A stretch of DNA of 64,000 nt, from assembly GCA_052035645.1 (NCBI GenBank), contig JBPOHK010000134.1, forward strand, positions 28,498-92,497, given 5' to 3'. How positions within the stretch are numbered: the first letter of the stretch is position 1; each line of letters opens with the position of its first letter. Both the position numbers and the translations under genes were made by a program. Positions 27,319 through 35,693 of the stretch are shown here, one piece after another. The notes under the pieces were generated by a model that was not told the DNA's origin, did no database searches, and saw nothing but the letters and a program-made list of their open reading frames with translations. This DNA comes from RPQJ01 sp052035645. Its GTDB lineage: Bacteria > Pseudomonadota > Gammaproteobacteria > Steroidobacterales > Steroidobacteraceae.

Positions 27319-27999
27319 TCAAGACTTGCGCGGCCTTCCCGTCTTCTTCGCCGCCATCGGGCCCTCGGGCCGACTCAGTTCAGCGGCCGACATCGCATTG
27401 GTGGCGACCCAGAGAATCTTGGCGTCGGTCTCGCCGTTGGTGATGAGGGCGTGGCCCATCGTGCTGTCGAAGTACATGCAGTCGCCCGGCCGCAGCAACT
27501 GGGGGCTGTAGAACTCGGAATGCACTTCGACGGTGCCCTCGAGCACATAGACGAACTCCTCGCCAGGATGGCGAATTAGCTCCTTCGCCGATGAGACCGT
27601 ATGCGCGCGCAGGGTCGCGACGATGGGGAACATCTTCTTCGGCTGCAGATCACCGCAGAGCATTTCATAGCGGTACTGCTCGGTCTCGTAGACCTCGCCG
27701 CTGCCGGCGCGATTCAGGCTGCGTCGACTGTTGGCCTGGACGGCCGGCTCTGGCGTCGGGCCGGCAAAGAGTTCGGAAACGTCGATGGAAAGCGCGTTCG
27801 CGAGGCGGACCAGATTGTCGTAGCTAACCGAAAGCGTGCCGTTCTCGATCTTGGACACCGTGGACTTCGACAGGCCCGCCACTGCTCCGACGTCCTGGAG
27901 GGTCTTTCCAAGCCGCTTGCGAATCTCGCGCACACGGAAGCCGAGCATGGCGCGCCCATCGTGGGGTGGCGGGAGGGTCACAGTAGCTGCCCGAGGCAT
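27319..27999 (-). CDS. XRE-family transcriptional regulator with C-terminal cupin domain
   Basis: 226-residue regulator: XRE helix-turn-helix at about 20-78 ('VREIRKRLGKTLQDVGAVAGLSKSTVSKIENGTLSVSYDNLVRLANALSIDVSELF') and a cupin sensor domain at about 120-205 ('HPGEEFVYVLEGTVEVHSEFYSPQLLRPGDCMYFDSTMGHALIT'). This architecture often controls adjacent amino acid or amine catabolic genes. It is the first gene of the leftward run leading to putA, and diverges from the TonB receptor across 287 bp, so it is placed to control both arms. An internal ATG (MLGFRVREIRKR) is an alternative start. Confidence 0.9.
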   Translation of the reverse strand: MPRAATVTLPPPHDGRAMLGFRVREIRKRLGKTLQDVGAVAGLSKSTVSKIENGTLSVSYDNLVRLANALSIDVSELFAGPTPEPAVQANSRRSLNRAGSGEVYETEQYRYEMLCGDLQPKKMFPIVATLRAHTVSSAKELIRHPGEEFVYVLEGTVEVHSEFYSPQLLRPGDCMYFDSTMGHALITNGETDAKILWVATNAMSAAELSRPEGPMAAKKTGRPRKS

Positions 28000-28286
28000 G
28001 TAGATTTCCTGTCGCGAAACGCCGGTCCATTCTAGGTTTAGCCTGCCGCCATCGCCAATCCACCCCGCGAAACGGGCGCGGGCTGCGAAAAATAAGCCGC
28101 TCCCGGCCTGGCTGGCCGTACCGTCGGCGACGGTTGACTATCGGACCGCACGCGCCTAGAGTTGCCGCTCAAGAGACTTTGTTGCGCTATGAGAAACGTT
28201 CTCATGGCAGGCACTGTTCCTCGAGATGCGGACGCCCGACGAGGGACCAGCCGCCGAAACAGGGAACCAATTTCAGGAGCGCGTCC
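28000..28286. promoter_or_regulatory. Divergent regulatory region (XRE-cupin regulator / TonB receptor)
   Basis: 287-bp non-coding region between divergent transcription units. It contains the palindrome ATGAGAA-ACG-TTCTCAT (28189-28205) and the half-site GAGACTTTGTTGCGC (28173-28187), which resembles the operator at 27275-27307. A Shine-Dalgarno AGGAGC (28275-28280) supports the receptor start. No clear -10/-35 pair was fixed by eye. Confidence 0.5.
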
Positions 28287-30560
28287 ATGCCGAAGCACGA
28301 CCGTCCCCAGCGCAAACTCGTCCGCGCATGCAGATACGCGGGTCCTTATCCCGTCCTGCTGGGCTGCGGTGCCAGCGTGCTGCTGGGCGCGCCCGTCCAC
28401 GCCACATCCGCCGAGGCTGCGGGAGACTCCGCCCAGCCGGTGGCGCTCGAAGAAATCATCGTGACGGCCAACAAGCGTACGGAATTGCTGCAGGAGGTCC
28501 CGACCAGCATCCGGGCCTTCTCCGGCGAAGAACTCGAGAGACTCGGCGCGAACGCCATCGAGGACTACGCTGCGGTCACTCCCGGCCTGCAGCTCACCGG
28601 CGTGCGCAACTCGACGCAGGTCAACATGCGCGGCGTGACGACCGGCCCGGTCAACCACGACCAGAGTGAGATCGCGGAAACCGTCGGCATCTACCTCGAC
28701 GAGACGCCGATCGCCGTCCAGCGCTTCAATCCCAATCTCAAGCTGTACGACCTCGAGCGCATCGAGGTCCTGCGCGGCCCGCAGGGCACACTCTACGGTG
28801 CCGGCTCCATGGCGGGCGCCGTGCGCATGATCACCCGCAAGCCCGACCCCAGCTCGTTCGATGCCAGCACGTCGTTATCGACCAACATGGTCGCGGACGG
28901 GGGTACGGGCTACTCCTTCGACGGCATGGTCAACGTGCCGCTCGGCGACACGCTGGCACTGCGCGCAGTCGGCTTCTACCGTCACGACGCCGGCTACATC
29001 GACAACGAGTACACGGGCCGGAAAGACGTCAATGATCTGGACGCGTCCGGCGGCCGCCTCGCATTGCGGTGGAATGCGAGCGACGCACTGTCATTCGACG
29101 CCATGGTCTCGTACCAGGATCAGAAAACAGGTGCGGCGGCCTACTACGCGCCCGAAGTCGGGGACCTCGAGTCCATCATCGACGGACGCGAACCATCGCA
29201 TGACGAGACCACGATCCTCTCGCTGACGAGCACGTACAGGATGGGCTTCGCGGACCTCACCGTTGCACTGAGCCAACTGACGAAGGACTTCACCTACGAA
29301 CTGGACGACGGCACGTTCACGAACTTCGTCACGGGCACGCGCGACGGGCTCGGCGGCATCATGGTGAACCACGCGAACCAGGACAATACGAACATCGAGG
29401 TCCGCCTGTCGTCGGCTGCCGAGCGCAAGGTCGACTGGAGCGTCGGACTGTTCTACCAGAAGGCGAAGAACGACTACGGCCAGGACTTCACCGTGCCTGG
29501 CGTCGACGCGGTTGCCGGCTTCGACAGCACGGACTTCGGCGCCAACCCGGATCAGCTGTACTACAGCGCCATCAAGCACGATGACGAACAACTGGCGCTG
29601 TTCGGTGAAGTCGGCATCCCGATTACGACCGCCCTGAAACTCACGATCGGCGGTCGATACTTCGATTCGACCCAGGACTCGACGATCGACTTCCGCGGCA
29701 TCTTCGCCTACCCCGCCATCGGGGTGGAGAAATTCCATACCTCCGAAGACGGCTTCAACCCCAAGGTCAACCTCTCGTATCAGATCGGAGAGAATCACGT
29801 GGTCTACGCGCAGGCGGCCAAGGGCTTCCGCCTCGGCGGGACCAACGAGCCGGTGCCGCTGCCGTACTGCCAGGCTTCGCTCGACTCCGTCGGCCTGACT
29901 GCGCCCCCGGAAAGCTACAAGTCCGACTCCCTTTGGAACTACGAAATCGGTGCCAAGACCCAGTGGCTCGACCGCCGATTGACGGTCAACGGCGCCATCT
30001 ACAAGATCAAGTGGAACGATCCACAGGTCACGGCCCAGCTTCCCTGCGGCTTCAATATCTTCATGAACGCCGGCGGTCTCGACATCTATGGCGGCGAACT
30101 CGAGGTGGCCGCGCAGCTTACGCGCGACCTGACCGCACGCGTGAACTACGGCTATGTCGACAGTGCACTGTCCGAGGACATGCCTTTCCTGAACGCTCAT
30201 GAGGGCGATACGGCCCCCTACACGCCGAAGGACACGTTCAGCGCCGTGTTCGACTACCAGCACCCGATTCGCGATGGACTCGATCTGCTGGGTTCGCTCG
30301 TCTACTCCTATCGCAGCTCCATCAACACCAAGTTCAACCCGAACGCATCGCAGGCGTTCGAACTGGGCGGCTTCAGCACCCTGAATGCCAAGGCCGGTGT
30401 CGCCTGGGAGAAGTGGTCCGTCGAACTGTACGGCGACAACCTCACGAACGAACGAGGTGAACTCAACCGATTCGACAACCCATTCCATCTCAATCCCGCG
30501 ACCGATCTGACGGTGATCGAGCCGCGTACCATTGGCGTCAGACTCGACTACAGGTTCTGA
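28287..30560 (+). CDS. TonB-dependent outer-membrane receptor
   Basis: 757-residue outer-membrane active transporter. After a signal region (to about residue 40, '..VLLGAPVHATSAEA') comes a TonB-box/plug start ('LEEIIVTANKRTELLQEVPTSIRAFSGEELERLGANAIEDYAAVTPGLQL'), plug features 'VNMRG' and 'YDLERIEVLRGPQGTLYGAGSMAGAVRMITRKP', then a beta-barrel ending in the C-terminal aromatic signature 'GVRLDYRF'. The plug style is that of the large pesticin/FyuA-like group that Xanthomonadales-like bacteria use for varied nutrients, so iron cannot be assumed. It leads a rightward run with an MFS carrier and an M19 dipeptidase, opposite the proline/D-amino-acid genes, suggesting peptide-type cargo. The frame is open upstream to 28134, but the ATG at 28287 has AGGAGC before it. 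Confidence 0.93.
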   Translation: MPKHDRPQRKLVRACRYAGPYPVLLGCGASVLLGAPVHATSAEAAGDSAQPVALEEIIVTANKRTELLQEVPTSIRAFSGEELERLGANAIEDYAAVTPGLQLTGVRNSTQVNMRGVTTGPVNHDQSEIAETVGIYLDETPIAVQRFNPNLKLYDLERIEVLRGPQGTLYGAGSMAGAVRMITRKPDPSSFDASTSLSTNMVADGGTGYSFDGMVNVPLGDTLALRAVGFYRHDAGYIDNEYTGRKDVNDLDASGGRLALRWNASDALSFDAMVSYQDQKTGAAAYYAPEVGDLESIIDGREPSHDETTILSLTSTYRMGFADLTVALSQLTKDFTYELDDGTFTNFVTGTRDGLGGIMVNHANQDNTNIEVRLSSAAERKVDWSVGLFYQKAKNDYGQDFTVPGVDAVAGFDSTDFGANPDQLYYSAIKHDDEQLALFGEVGIPITTALKLTIGGRYFDSTQDSTIDFRGIFAYPAIGVEKFHTSEDGFNPKVNLSYQIGENHVVYAQAAKGFRLGGTNEPVPLPYCQASLDSVGLTAPPESYKSDSLWNYEIGAKTQWLDRRLTVNGAIYKIKWNDPQVTAQLPCGFNIFMNAGGLDIYGGELEVAAQLTRDLTARVNYGYVDSALSEDMPFLNAHEGDTAPYTPKDTFSAVFDYQHPIRDGLDLLGSLVYSYRSSINTKFNPNASQAFELGGFSTLNAKAGVAWEKWSVELYGDNLTNERGELNRFDNPFHLNPATDLTVIEPRTIGVRLDYRF

Positions 30561-30626
30561 CCTGACGGGCCCCCCACGGCCGGGCGCGGCGGCTCCGGAG
30601 AGCCGCGTCCGGTCGTATCTTCGTCG

Positions 30627-32042
30627 GTGACCCGGGGTGCGCGCGGGTCACTCACCAGCCACGCAGCCGCCGCGGCCGCGCGCTGGATAGACTCACCAGC
30701 GGCGGGTGAAGCCGGCTTGACGCAAGCGACGCCAGATCGAACCTTGGCCTACCCGCGCCCGGCGAGAGCATGGTGGAGCGTCGCCGTCTTTTCTCTGGCA
30801 GCCCTCGTCTCCTACACCGACCGGCTCATCCTCAGTTCGCTCGTCGATCCGGTCAAAGCGTCGCTCGGATTGAGCGACTCTGCGGTGAGCTTGCTGCAGG
30901 GCGCAGCGTTCGCCCTCGTCTACGTGACCGCCGGCCTGTTCCTCGGCCGACTGGCAGATCGCAGCCACAGGCTCAGCTTGCTGACGGGTGGCGTCACGCT
31001 GTGGTGCGTCGGCACGATTGCCGGCGGGTTCGCCCAGGGCTTCGGCATGCTGTTCCTCGCGCGTATGCTCGTTGGAATCGGCGAGGCGGCGCTCGCGCCC
31101 GCCGCTGTTTCGATCATTGCCGACAGCGTACCGCCCCAGCAGCGGGGAACCGCCGTCGGGATATTCCTGATGGGCACGGTGCTTGGCGGCCCCATGTCGA
31201 TCGCGACGGGCAGCATCATGCTGTCGCTCGCGAACGCAGGGTCTTTTCACGCAGTTCCGTTCGTCGGCCCGCTTGAGCCATGGCGAGCGGTGCTGGTGCT
31301 CGTCGGAGCCATCGGACTCATCGTACCGTTGCTCCTCCTGACGCTGCGTGAGCCCGTGCGGCTCGAATCGGCACCTGTTCCCAACGTGGCGGAAACGATT
31401 CGTCACCTCCTGGCCGATCGTGGAACGCTTGCGCCGACGTACATTGCCATGGGGCTGCTCTCGATAGGCGACTACGGTCTCCTCTCCTGGGTGCCGAGCG
31501 TGCTCAGCCGCCGCTTCGGCATGGCTCCCGACGAACTTGGGTGGGCCTTCGGCACGGTGACCGTGATCGCCGGTGTCGTCGGTTGCCTGCTCGGCGGCGT
31601 TGGCTCCGACGCTGCAGAGCGTATGCGAGGCACGGTGGGACGGCTGCGCTTCTCAGTGGCTGCCGCCCTTGCCGCCGTGATCGGAGCCTTGCTCGTTTCG
31701 GGCGGCAGCCAGCAACTGGTGCTGGTCGGCCTGGGCCTCTGGACCTGTGCCTCCTCTCTTGCCGCCATCAGCGGAATCGCGGCGATCCAGAGTCTCGTGC
31801 CTGCCGAGTACCGTGGCGTTGGCATGGCGCTGGTCGCTTTCTGCAATACGTTGCTCGGGTTGGGCTTCGGTCCGACGCTCGTCGCACTGGTCACCGAGCA
31901 CGTCTATCGAGACTCCGCCGCGGTTGGCTATGCAATCTCATTGGTCGTGGTGCCCGCGGGAGTGGTGGCGGTGGTGCTGTTCGTACTCTCCGATAGGGCC
32001 GTTGCAGGTCGACGACCCGGCAGGTCGCGGGAGGTCCCTTGA
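30627..32042 (+). CDS. MFS transporter (spinster-like)
   Basis: Major facilitator superfamily carrier of 471 residues with about 12 hydrophobic segments. 'ALVSYTDRLILSSLVDPVKASLGLSDSAVSLLQGAAFALVYVTAGLFLGRLADRSHRL' carries the loop 2-3 motif, and 'PAAVSIIADSVPPQQRGTAVGIFLMGTVLGGP' is typical of the spinster/ACS-like subset. The start is uncertain: GTG at 30627 leaves a roughly 45-residue hydrophilic leader, and a TTG at 30717 is an alternative; neither has a good ribosome site. Its stop overlaps the start of the dipeptidase gene, so transport and dipeptide cleavage are translationally linked. Likely substrate: small peptides or amino acids (context only). Confidence 0.88.
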   Translation: MTRGARGSLTSHAAAAAARWIDSPAAGEAGLTQATPDRTLAYPRPARAWWSVAVFSLAALVSYTDRLILSSLVDPVKASLGLSDSAVSLLQGAAFALVYVTAGLFLGRLADRSHRLSLLTGGVTLWCVGTIAGGFAQGFGMLFLARMLVGIGEAALAPAAVSIIADSVPPQQRGTAVGIFLMGTVLGGPMSIATGSIMLSLANAGSFHAVPFVGPLEPWRAVLVLVGAIGLIVPLLLLTLREPVRLESAPVPNVAETIRHLLADRGTLAPTYIAMGLLSIGDYGLLSWVPSVLSRRFGMAPDELGWAFGTVTVIAGVVGCLLGGVGSDAAERMRGTVGRLRFSVAAALAAVIGALLVSGGSQQLVLVGLGLWTCASSLAAISGIAAIQSLVPAEYRGVGMALVAFCNTLLGLGFGPTLVALVTEHVYRDSAAVGYAISLVVVPAGVVAVVLFVLSDRAVAGRRPGRSREVP

Positions 32043-33040
32043 CGGCATCCGGCAGTCTCGCAACACGACGCGCGGCGCTGATCGAGTCCAGCGCGGTCTG
32101 GGACAACCATGCCTGCCTGCCGCTGAGGCCCGATCCGACGTTCATGCCGCAGTTGCGCCGGTATCGCGACGCCGGCGTGGCCGTCGTATCGATCAACGTG
32201 GGATTCGGCGAGATGCCCTGGTCCGAGCACCTGGCCATGCTCAACTTCTTTCGCGGATGGCTGGCTGAACACGACGACGAATACAGCCTGATCTCCAGCG
32301 TCGGCGACATCGGGCGGTGCCGCAGCCAGGGCAAGCTGGGGGTCGTGTTCGATATCGAGGGAATGGCCCCTCTCGCCACCCAGCCCGACCTCGTACAGAC
32401 CTGCTACGACCTCGGCGTACGCTGGATGCTGGTGGCCTATAACACCAATAACCTGGCCGGAGGCGGGTGCCTCGACGACGACATCGGATTGACCGCGGCA
32501 GGGCGCGCGGTCATCGATGCCATGGAATCCGCCGGGATGGTCCTGTGCCTAAGCCACACGGGCGCCCGGACGGCGCACGAAGCCATCGAGTACTGCCGAA
32601 ATCCTGTGATCCTCTCGCACTCGAACCCCGCGGCGGATACGCCGCACCCGCGCAATGTCCCGGATGCCCTGATGCGCAAGGTGGCAGGCACCGGCGGAGT
32701 CGTCGGGCTGAGTGGAATTGGTCCCTATCTCGGCATGCGCGGGAATCCGGTCGAGGACCTGCTGCGCCAGATTCGTCATGCCGTCGATGTGGTCGGCCCA
32801 CAGCATGTGGGCCTCGGTCTCGACTACGTGTTCGATCGAGCGGAGCTGGACGAATACGTCCTGCAGAATCCGCAGATGTTTCCGGCGGAGTTGGGCCTCA
32901 GTGGCGCAATGCCTATGGTCGAGCCCGATGCGTATCCGGCGATCGTCGATGGATTGCTGCGAGACGGGTTCGGTGATGACGATGTACGAGCCATTCTCGG
33001 CGGGAACTGGCTGCGTGTGGCTCGGCAGGTATGGCGCTAG
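32039..33040 (+). CDS. Membrane dipeptidase-family (M19) peptidase
   Basis: 333-residue zinc dipeptidase of family M19 (renal dipeptidase fold). It shows 'VWDNHACLP' (first metal His), 'GVVFDIEGMAPL' (bridging Glu), 'GVRWMLVAYNTNN', 'LSHTG' and 'ILSHSNP' (metal/substrate His), 'VGLGLDYV' and the closing 'ILGGNWLRV'. There is no signal peptide, so it is probably cytoplasmic. The start is TTG at 32039 with GGGAGG a few bases upstream, overlapping the carrier's stop (TTGA). M19 enzymes are known to accept dipeptides with a C-terminal D-residue, which fits the D-amino-acid oxidase across the divergent promoter. Confidence 0.9.
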   Translation: MTASGSLATRRAALIESSAVWDNHACLPLRPDPTFMPQLRRYRDAGVAVVSINVGFGEMPWSEHLAMLNFFRGWLAEHDDEYSLISSVGDIGRCRSQGKLGVVFDIEGMAPLATQPDLVQTCYDLGVRWMLVAYNTNNLAGGGCLDDDIGLTAAGRAVIDAMESAGMVLCLSHTGARTAHEAIEYCRNPVILSHSNPAADTPHPRNVPDALMRKVAGTGGVVGLSGIGPYLGMRGNPVEDLLRQIRHAVDVVGPQHVGLGLDYVFDRAELDEYVLQNPQMFPAELGLSGAMPMVEPDAYPAIVDGLLRDGFGDDDVRAILGGNWLRVARQVWR

Positions 33041-33441
33041 CGAAGGGACAAAGGTGTCCGGCCGGGCGGCAGGCCAGTGACTCGAGCGATGAGACAGACG
33101 CACGTCAGCGCCGCACCGAATAGACACGCACCGATGGGCGTCTCGTCCTGCTGCGCTTGACCGGTTGATGCTGCGTACCCGTTCGGTGTAGCAAATCGGG
33201 ATCCTGCATAGCGTCCCAGCAGATCGACTCCGCGCCCTTCGGGACTGCGCGTACCCCTGTCGCACACGAATTGCACCTCGCGCGGAATGTACAGACAGGA
33301 ACCCACCTCGCCGTTGCCGGCGACCACGGCGGCGAATCCGACCGGTCCCCGGCCGACGAAGCGATCACCGGGCTTGCAGCGGCGACCAGCGTGCCAGGCA
33401 CCCCTCAGGCAGGGACCTTCACCGGAGCATTCATCGTTCAC
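33037..33441 (-). CDS. Possible small hypothetical protein in a 541-bp gap
   Basis: The 33041-33581 interval holds no clearly recognisable gene. The best candidate is this 134-residue frame. It has a Gly/Val-rich segment ('DRFVGRGPVGFAAVVAGNGEVGSCLYIPREVQFVCDRGTR'), four or more Cys, and a C-terminal hydrophobic helix ('GACLFGAALTCVCLIARVTG'). Third-codon positions are fairly GC-rich in the first half. The start is a GTG right after GGGGAG, which is too close for a normal ribosome site. I do not recognise a family. It overlaps the last 4 bases of the dipeptidase gene. It may be a chance open frame. Confidence 0.35.
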   Translation of the reverse strand: MNDECSGEGPCLRGAWHAGRRCKPGDRFVGRGPVGFAAVVAGNGEVGSCLYIPREVQFVCDRGTRSPEGRGVDLLGRYAGSRFATPNGYAASTGQAQQDETPIGACLFGAALTCVCLIARVTGLPPGRTPLSLR

Positions 33442-33581
33442 CTCCCCGTGTTACCACTGTAACCTGCTGATTGCGTACACGGCTTCCGCTGCCTCCGCGC
33501 GCCGCCTCGACGCGATCCGGATAGCGTGGCACCGGCCGCCGACCGCAGGATGCACGACCTCGCGCTGAAAGGAGTCAGGCC

Positions 33582-35627
33582 ATGCAAACCCTCGTCCCGA
33601 GCTGTTTAGCGATCGCGCTGCTGGCCCTGACCCCTGCGCATGCGCAGGACGCGGCGCCCGCGGGCAAGGCGCAGATCGGCGCCTGGGGTGTCGATACCGC
33701 GGGCCTGTCGCGGACCGTCGCGCCCGGCGACGACTTCTACCGCTACGTCAACGAGGGCTGGCTCAAGTCCGCGAAGATCCCGGCCGGCATGGCGTCGCAG
33801 GACCCGTTCGTCGAGGTCTCGTTGTCCACGGAAGCGCGCGTGGGGGACATCATCCGGGAGGCGCGCGAAGGCAACGATGCGCCGGGTTCGCCCGAGCGGA
33901 TGATCGCGGATTTCCATCGGTCGCACGCCGACCTGGCGCGGCGCAACGCGCTGGGTGCGAAGCCCATCGCGGGCCGGCTGGCCGCGCTCGGACGCCTGAA
34001 GACCCACGAGGACGTGGCGAAGGCCATGGCCTGGCCCTGGCTGGCCGGGATGATCGCCGGCGGCGTGAGCAGCGACTCGGACGATCCGCGCCGGCAGATC
34101 GTGATCGTCGGCGCGGCGGGCACGACGCTGCCGTCGCGCGACTATTACCTGAACGAGGGCGAGCCCTACGCAGGCTTCCGCAAGGCGCTGCAGGCCTACA
34201 TGGCGGACTGCTTCCGCCGCGCCGGCTTTGCGGACGCCGATGCCCGCGCCGCCCGCGTGTTCGCGCTCGAGATGGAGATCGCGAAGCGGCAGTGGAGTCC
34301 GCTCGAGATGCGCGACGTCGTGCGCATGAACCACGTCATGACGCCGGCCGAGCTCCAGGCCTACGCCCCCGGCTTTCCCTGGCACGCATATCTCGCCGCT
34401 GCCGACTTCGACTCGCAGCCTCGCATCAAGGTCGTGACCGACACGGCGGTGCGCGACGTGTCGCAGCTGTTCGCCGCGACGCCGGTCGCCGACCTGCGGT
34501 CCTACCTGACCTTCCGCGCGCTCGACGTCTGGGCACCCTATCTCTCCGACGCGTGGGTGCAGGCGCACTTCGACTTCCACGGCAAGACCCTGCAGGGCGT
34601 GGACCAGCGGCGTGCGCCGGAGCTCGAGGCCGTGTCCGCCGTCAATGCGCTGCTGAGCGAGGAGGTCGGCCGGATCTACGTGGCCGAGTACTTCGGCGCG
34701 TCCGACCGCGCCAAGGTGGCGGAGATGGTCGACTACCTGCGCGCCACCTATCGGGAGCGCATCGGGAAGCTCGACTGGATGGACGAGCCGACGCGCAAGG
34801 AGGCGCTCGGCAAGCTCGACAAGATCGCGAGCTACATCGGCTTTCCCGACCGGTGGCACGACCGTTCGTCCGTCCGCATCGCGCCCGACGACCTGGTCGG
34901 CAACGTCGACCGGCTGATCGCCTGGGAGCATGCCGACGACCTGAAGCGGCTGGCCGAGGGCACGCGGGACTGGGAATTCGCCTATCCGCCGCAGGAGATC
35001 AATGCCGGCTACAGCCCGGCCCGCAACTCGATCACCTTCCCGGCCGGCATCCTGCAGCCGCCCTTCTTCGATCCCAACGCCGACCCCGCGGTCAATTTCG
35101 GCTCGATCGCGGCCGTCATCGGCCACGAGATCGGGCACGCGTTCGACGACCAGGGCAGCCGCTCGGATGGCGACGGCAAGCTGCGCGACTGGTGGTCGCC
35201 GCAGTCGCGCGCGGAGTTCGAGAAGCGGACGGCCGGCCTCGTCGACCAGTTCAGCCAGTACGAGCCGGTGCCGGGCGCGCACATCAACGGGCGGCAGAAC
35301 CTCGGCGAGAACATCGGCGACCTCGGCGGGCTCAGCGTCGCGTACGCGGCCTATCGCAAGTACGTGGCGGAGAAGCAGGGCGGCCAGGCGCCGGTGCTCG
35401 ACGGCTACACCGGCGACCAGCGCTTCTTCCTGGCCTGGGGCCAGATCTGGCGCGAAGTGGTGGCGGAGGCCGAGCAGCGCCGTCGCGTGCTGTCGGATCC
35501 GCACAGCGCCGGCGAGTTCCGGTCCAACGGCATCGTGCGCAACATCGACGCCTGGTACGCGGCGTTCGGCGTCAAGCCCGGCGACAGGCTCTACCTCGAG
35601 CCGGCGAAGCGCGTGACGATCTGGTGA
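33582..35627 (+). CDS. M13-family metallopeptidase (neprilysin/PepO-like), secreted
   Basis: Second M13 zinc oligopeptidase, 681 residues. Signal peptide MQTLVPSCLAIALLALTPAHAQ, N-terminal 'VAPGDDFYRYVNEGWLKSAKIPAG', active site HEIGH at 515-519, 'NAGYSPARNSITFPAGILQPPFFD' before it, 'ENIGDLGG' supplying the third zinc ligand, and the closing 'KPGDRLYLEPAKRVTIW'. The ATG has GAAAGGAG about 9 bp upstream. It is followed after 66 bp by an S10 peptidase gene on the same strand. Expected location is periplasmic; it cleaves oligopeptides. Confidence 0.95.
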   Translation: MQTLVPSCLAIALLALTPAHAQDAAPAGKAQIGAWGVDTAGLSRTVAPGDDFYRYVNEGWLKSAKIPAGMASQDPFVEVSLSTEARVGDIIREAREGNDAPGSPERMIADFHRSHADLARRNALGAKPIAGRLAALGRLKTHEDVAKAMAWPWLAGMIAGGVSSDSDDPRRQIVIVGAAGTTLPSRDYYLNEGEPYAGFRKALQAYMADCFRRAGFADADARAARVFALEMEIAKRQWSPLEMRDVVRMNHVMTPAELQAYAPGFPWHAYLAAADFDSQPRIKVVTDTAVRDVSQLFAATPVADLRSYLTFRALDVWAPYLSDAWVQAHFDFHGKTLQGVDQRRAPELEAVSAVNALLSEEVGRIYVAEYFGASDRAKVAEMVDYLRATYRERIGKLDWMDEPTRKEALGKLDKIASYIGFPDRWHDRSSVRIAPDDLVGNVDRLIAWEHADDLKRLAEGTRDWEFAYPPQEINAGYSPARNSITFPAGILQPPFFDPNADPAVNFGSIAAVIGHEIGHAFDDQGSRSDGDGKLRDWWSPQSRAEFEKRTAGLVDQFSQYEPVPGAHINGRQNLGENIGDLGGLSVAYAAYRKYVAEKQGGQAPVLDGYTGDQRFFLAWGQIWREVVAEAEQRRRVLSDPHSAGEFRSNGIVRNIDAWYAAFGVKPGDRLYLEPAKRVTIW

Positions 35628-35693
35628 CGTGCGAGGCCTGATGCGGGTCGGTGCGGGCCGGCCTCGAGGCGCCCCGGCAAAGGAGCGGCGAAC

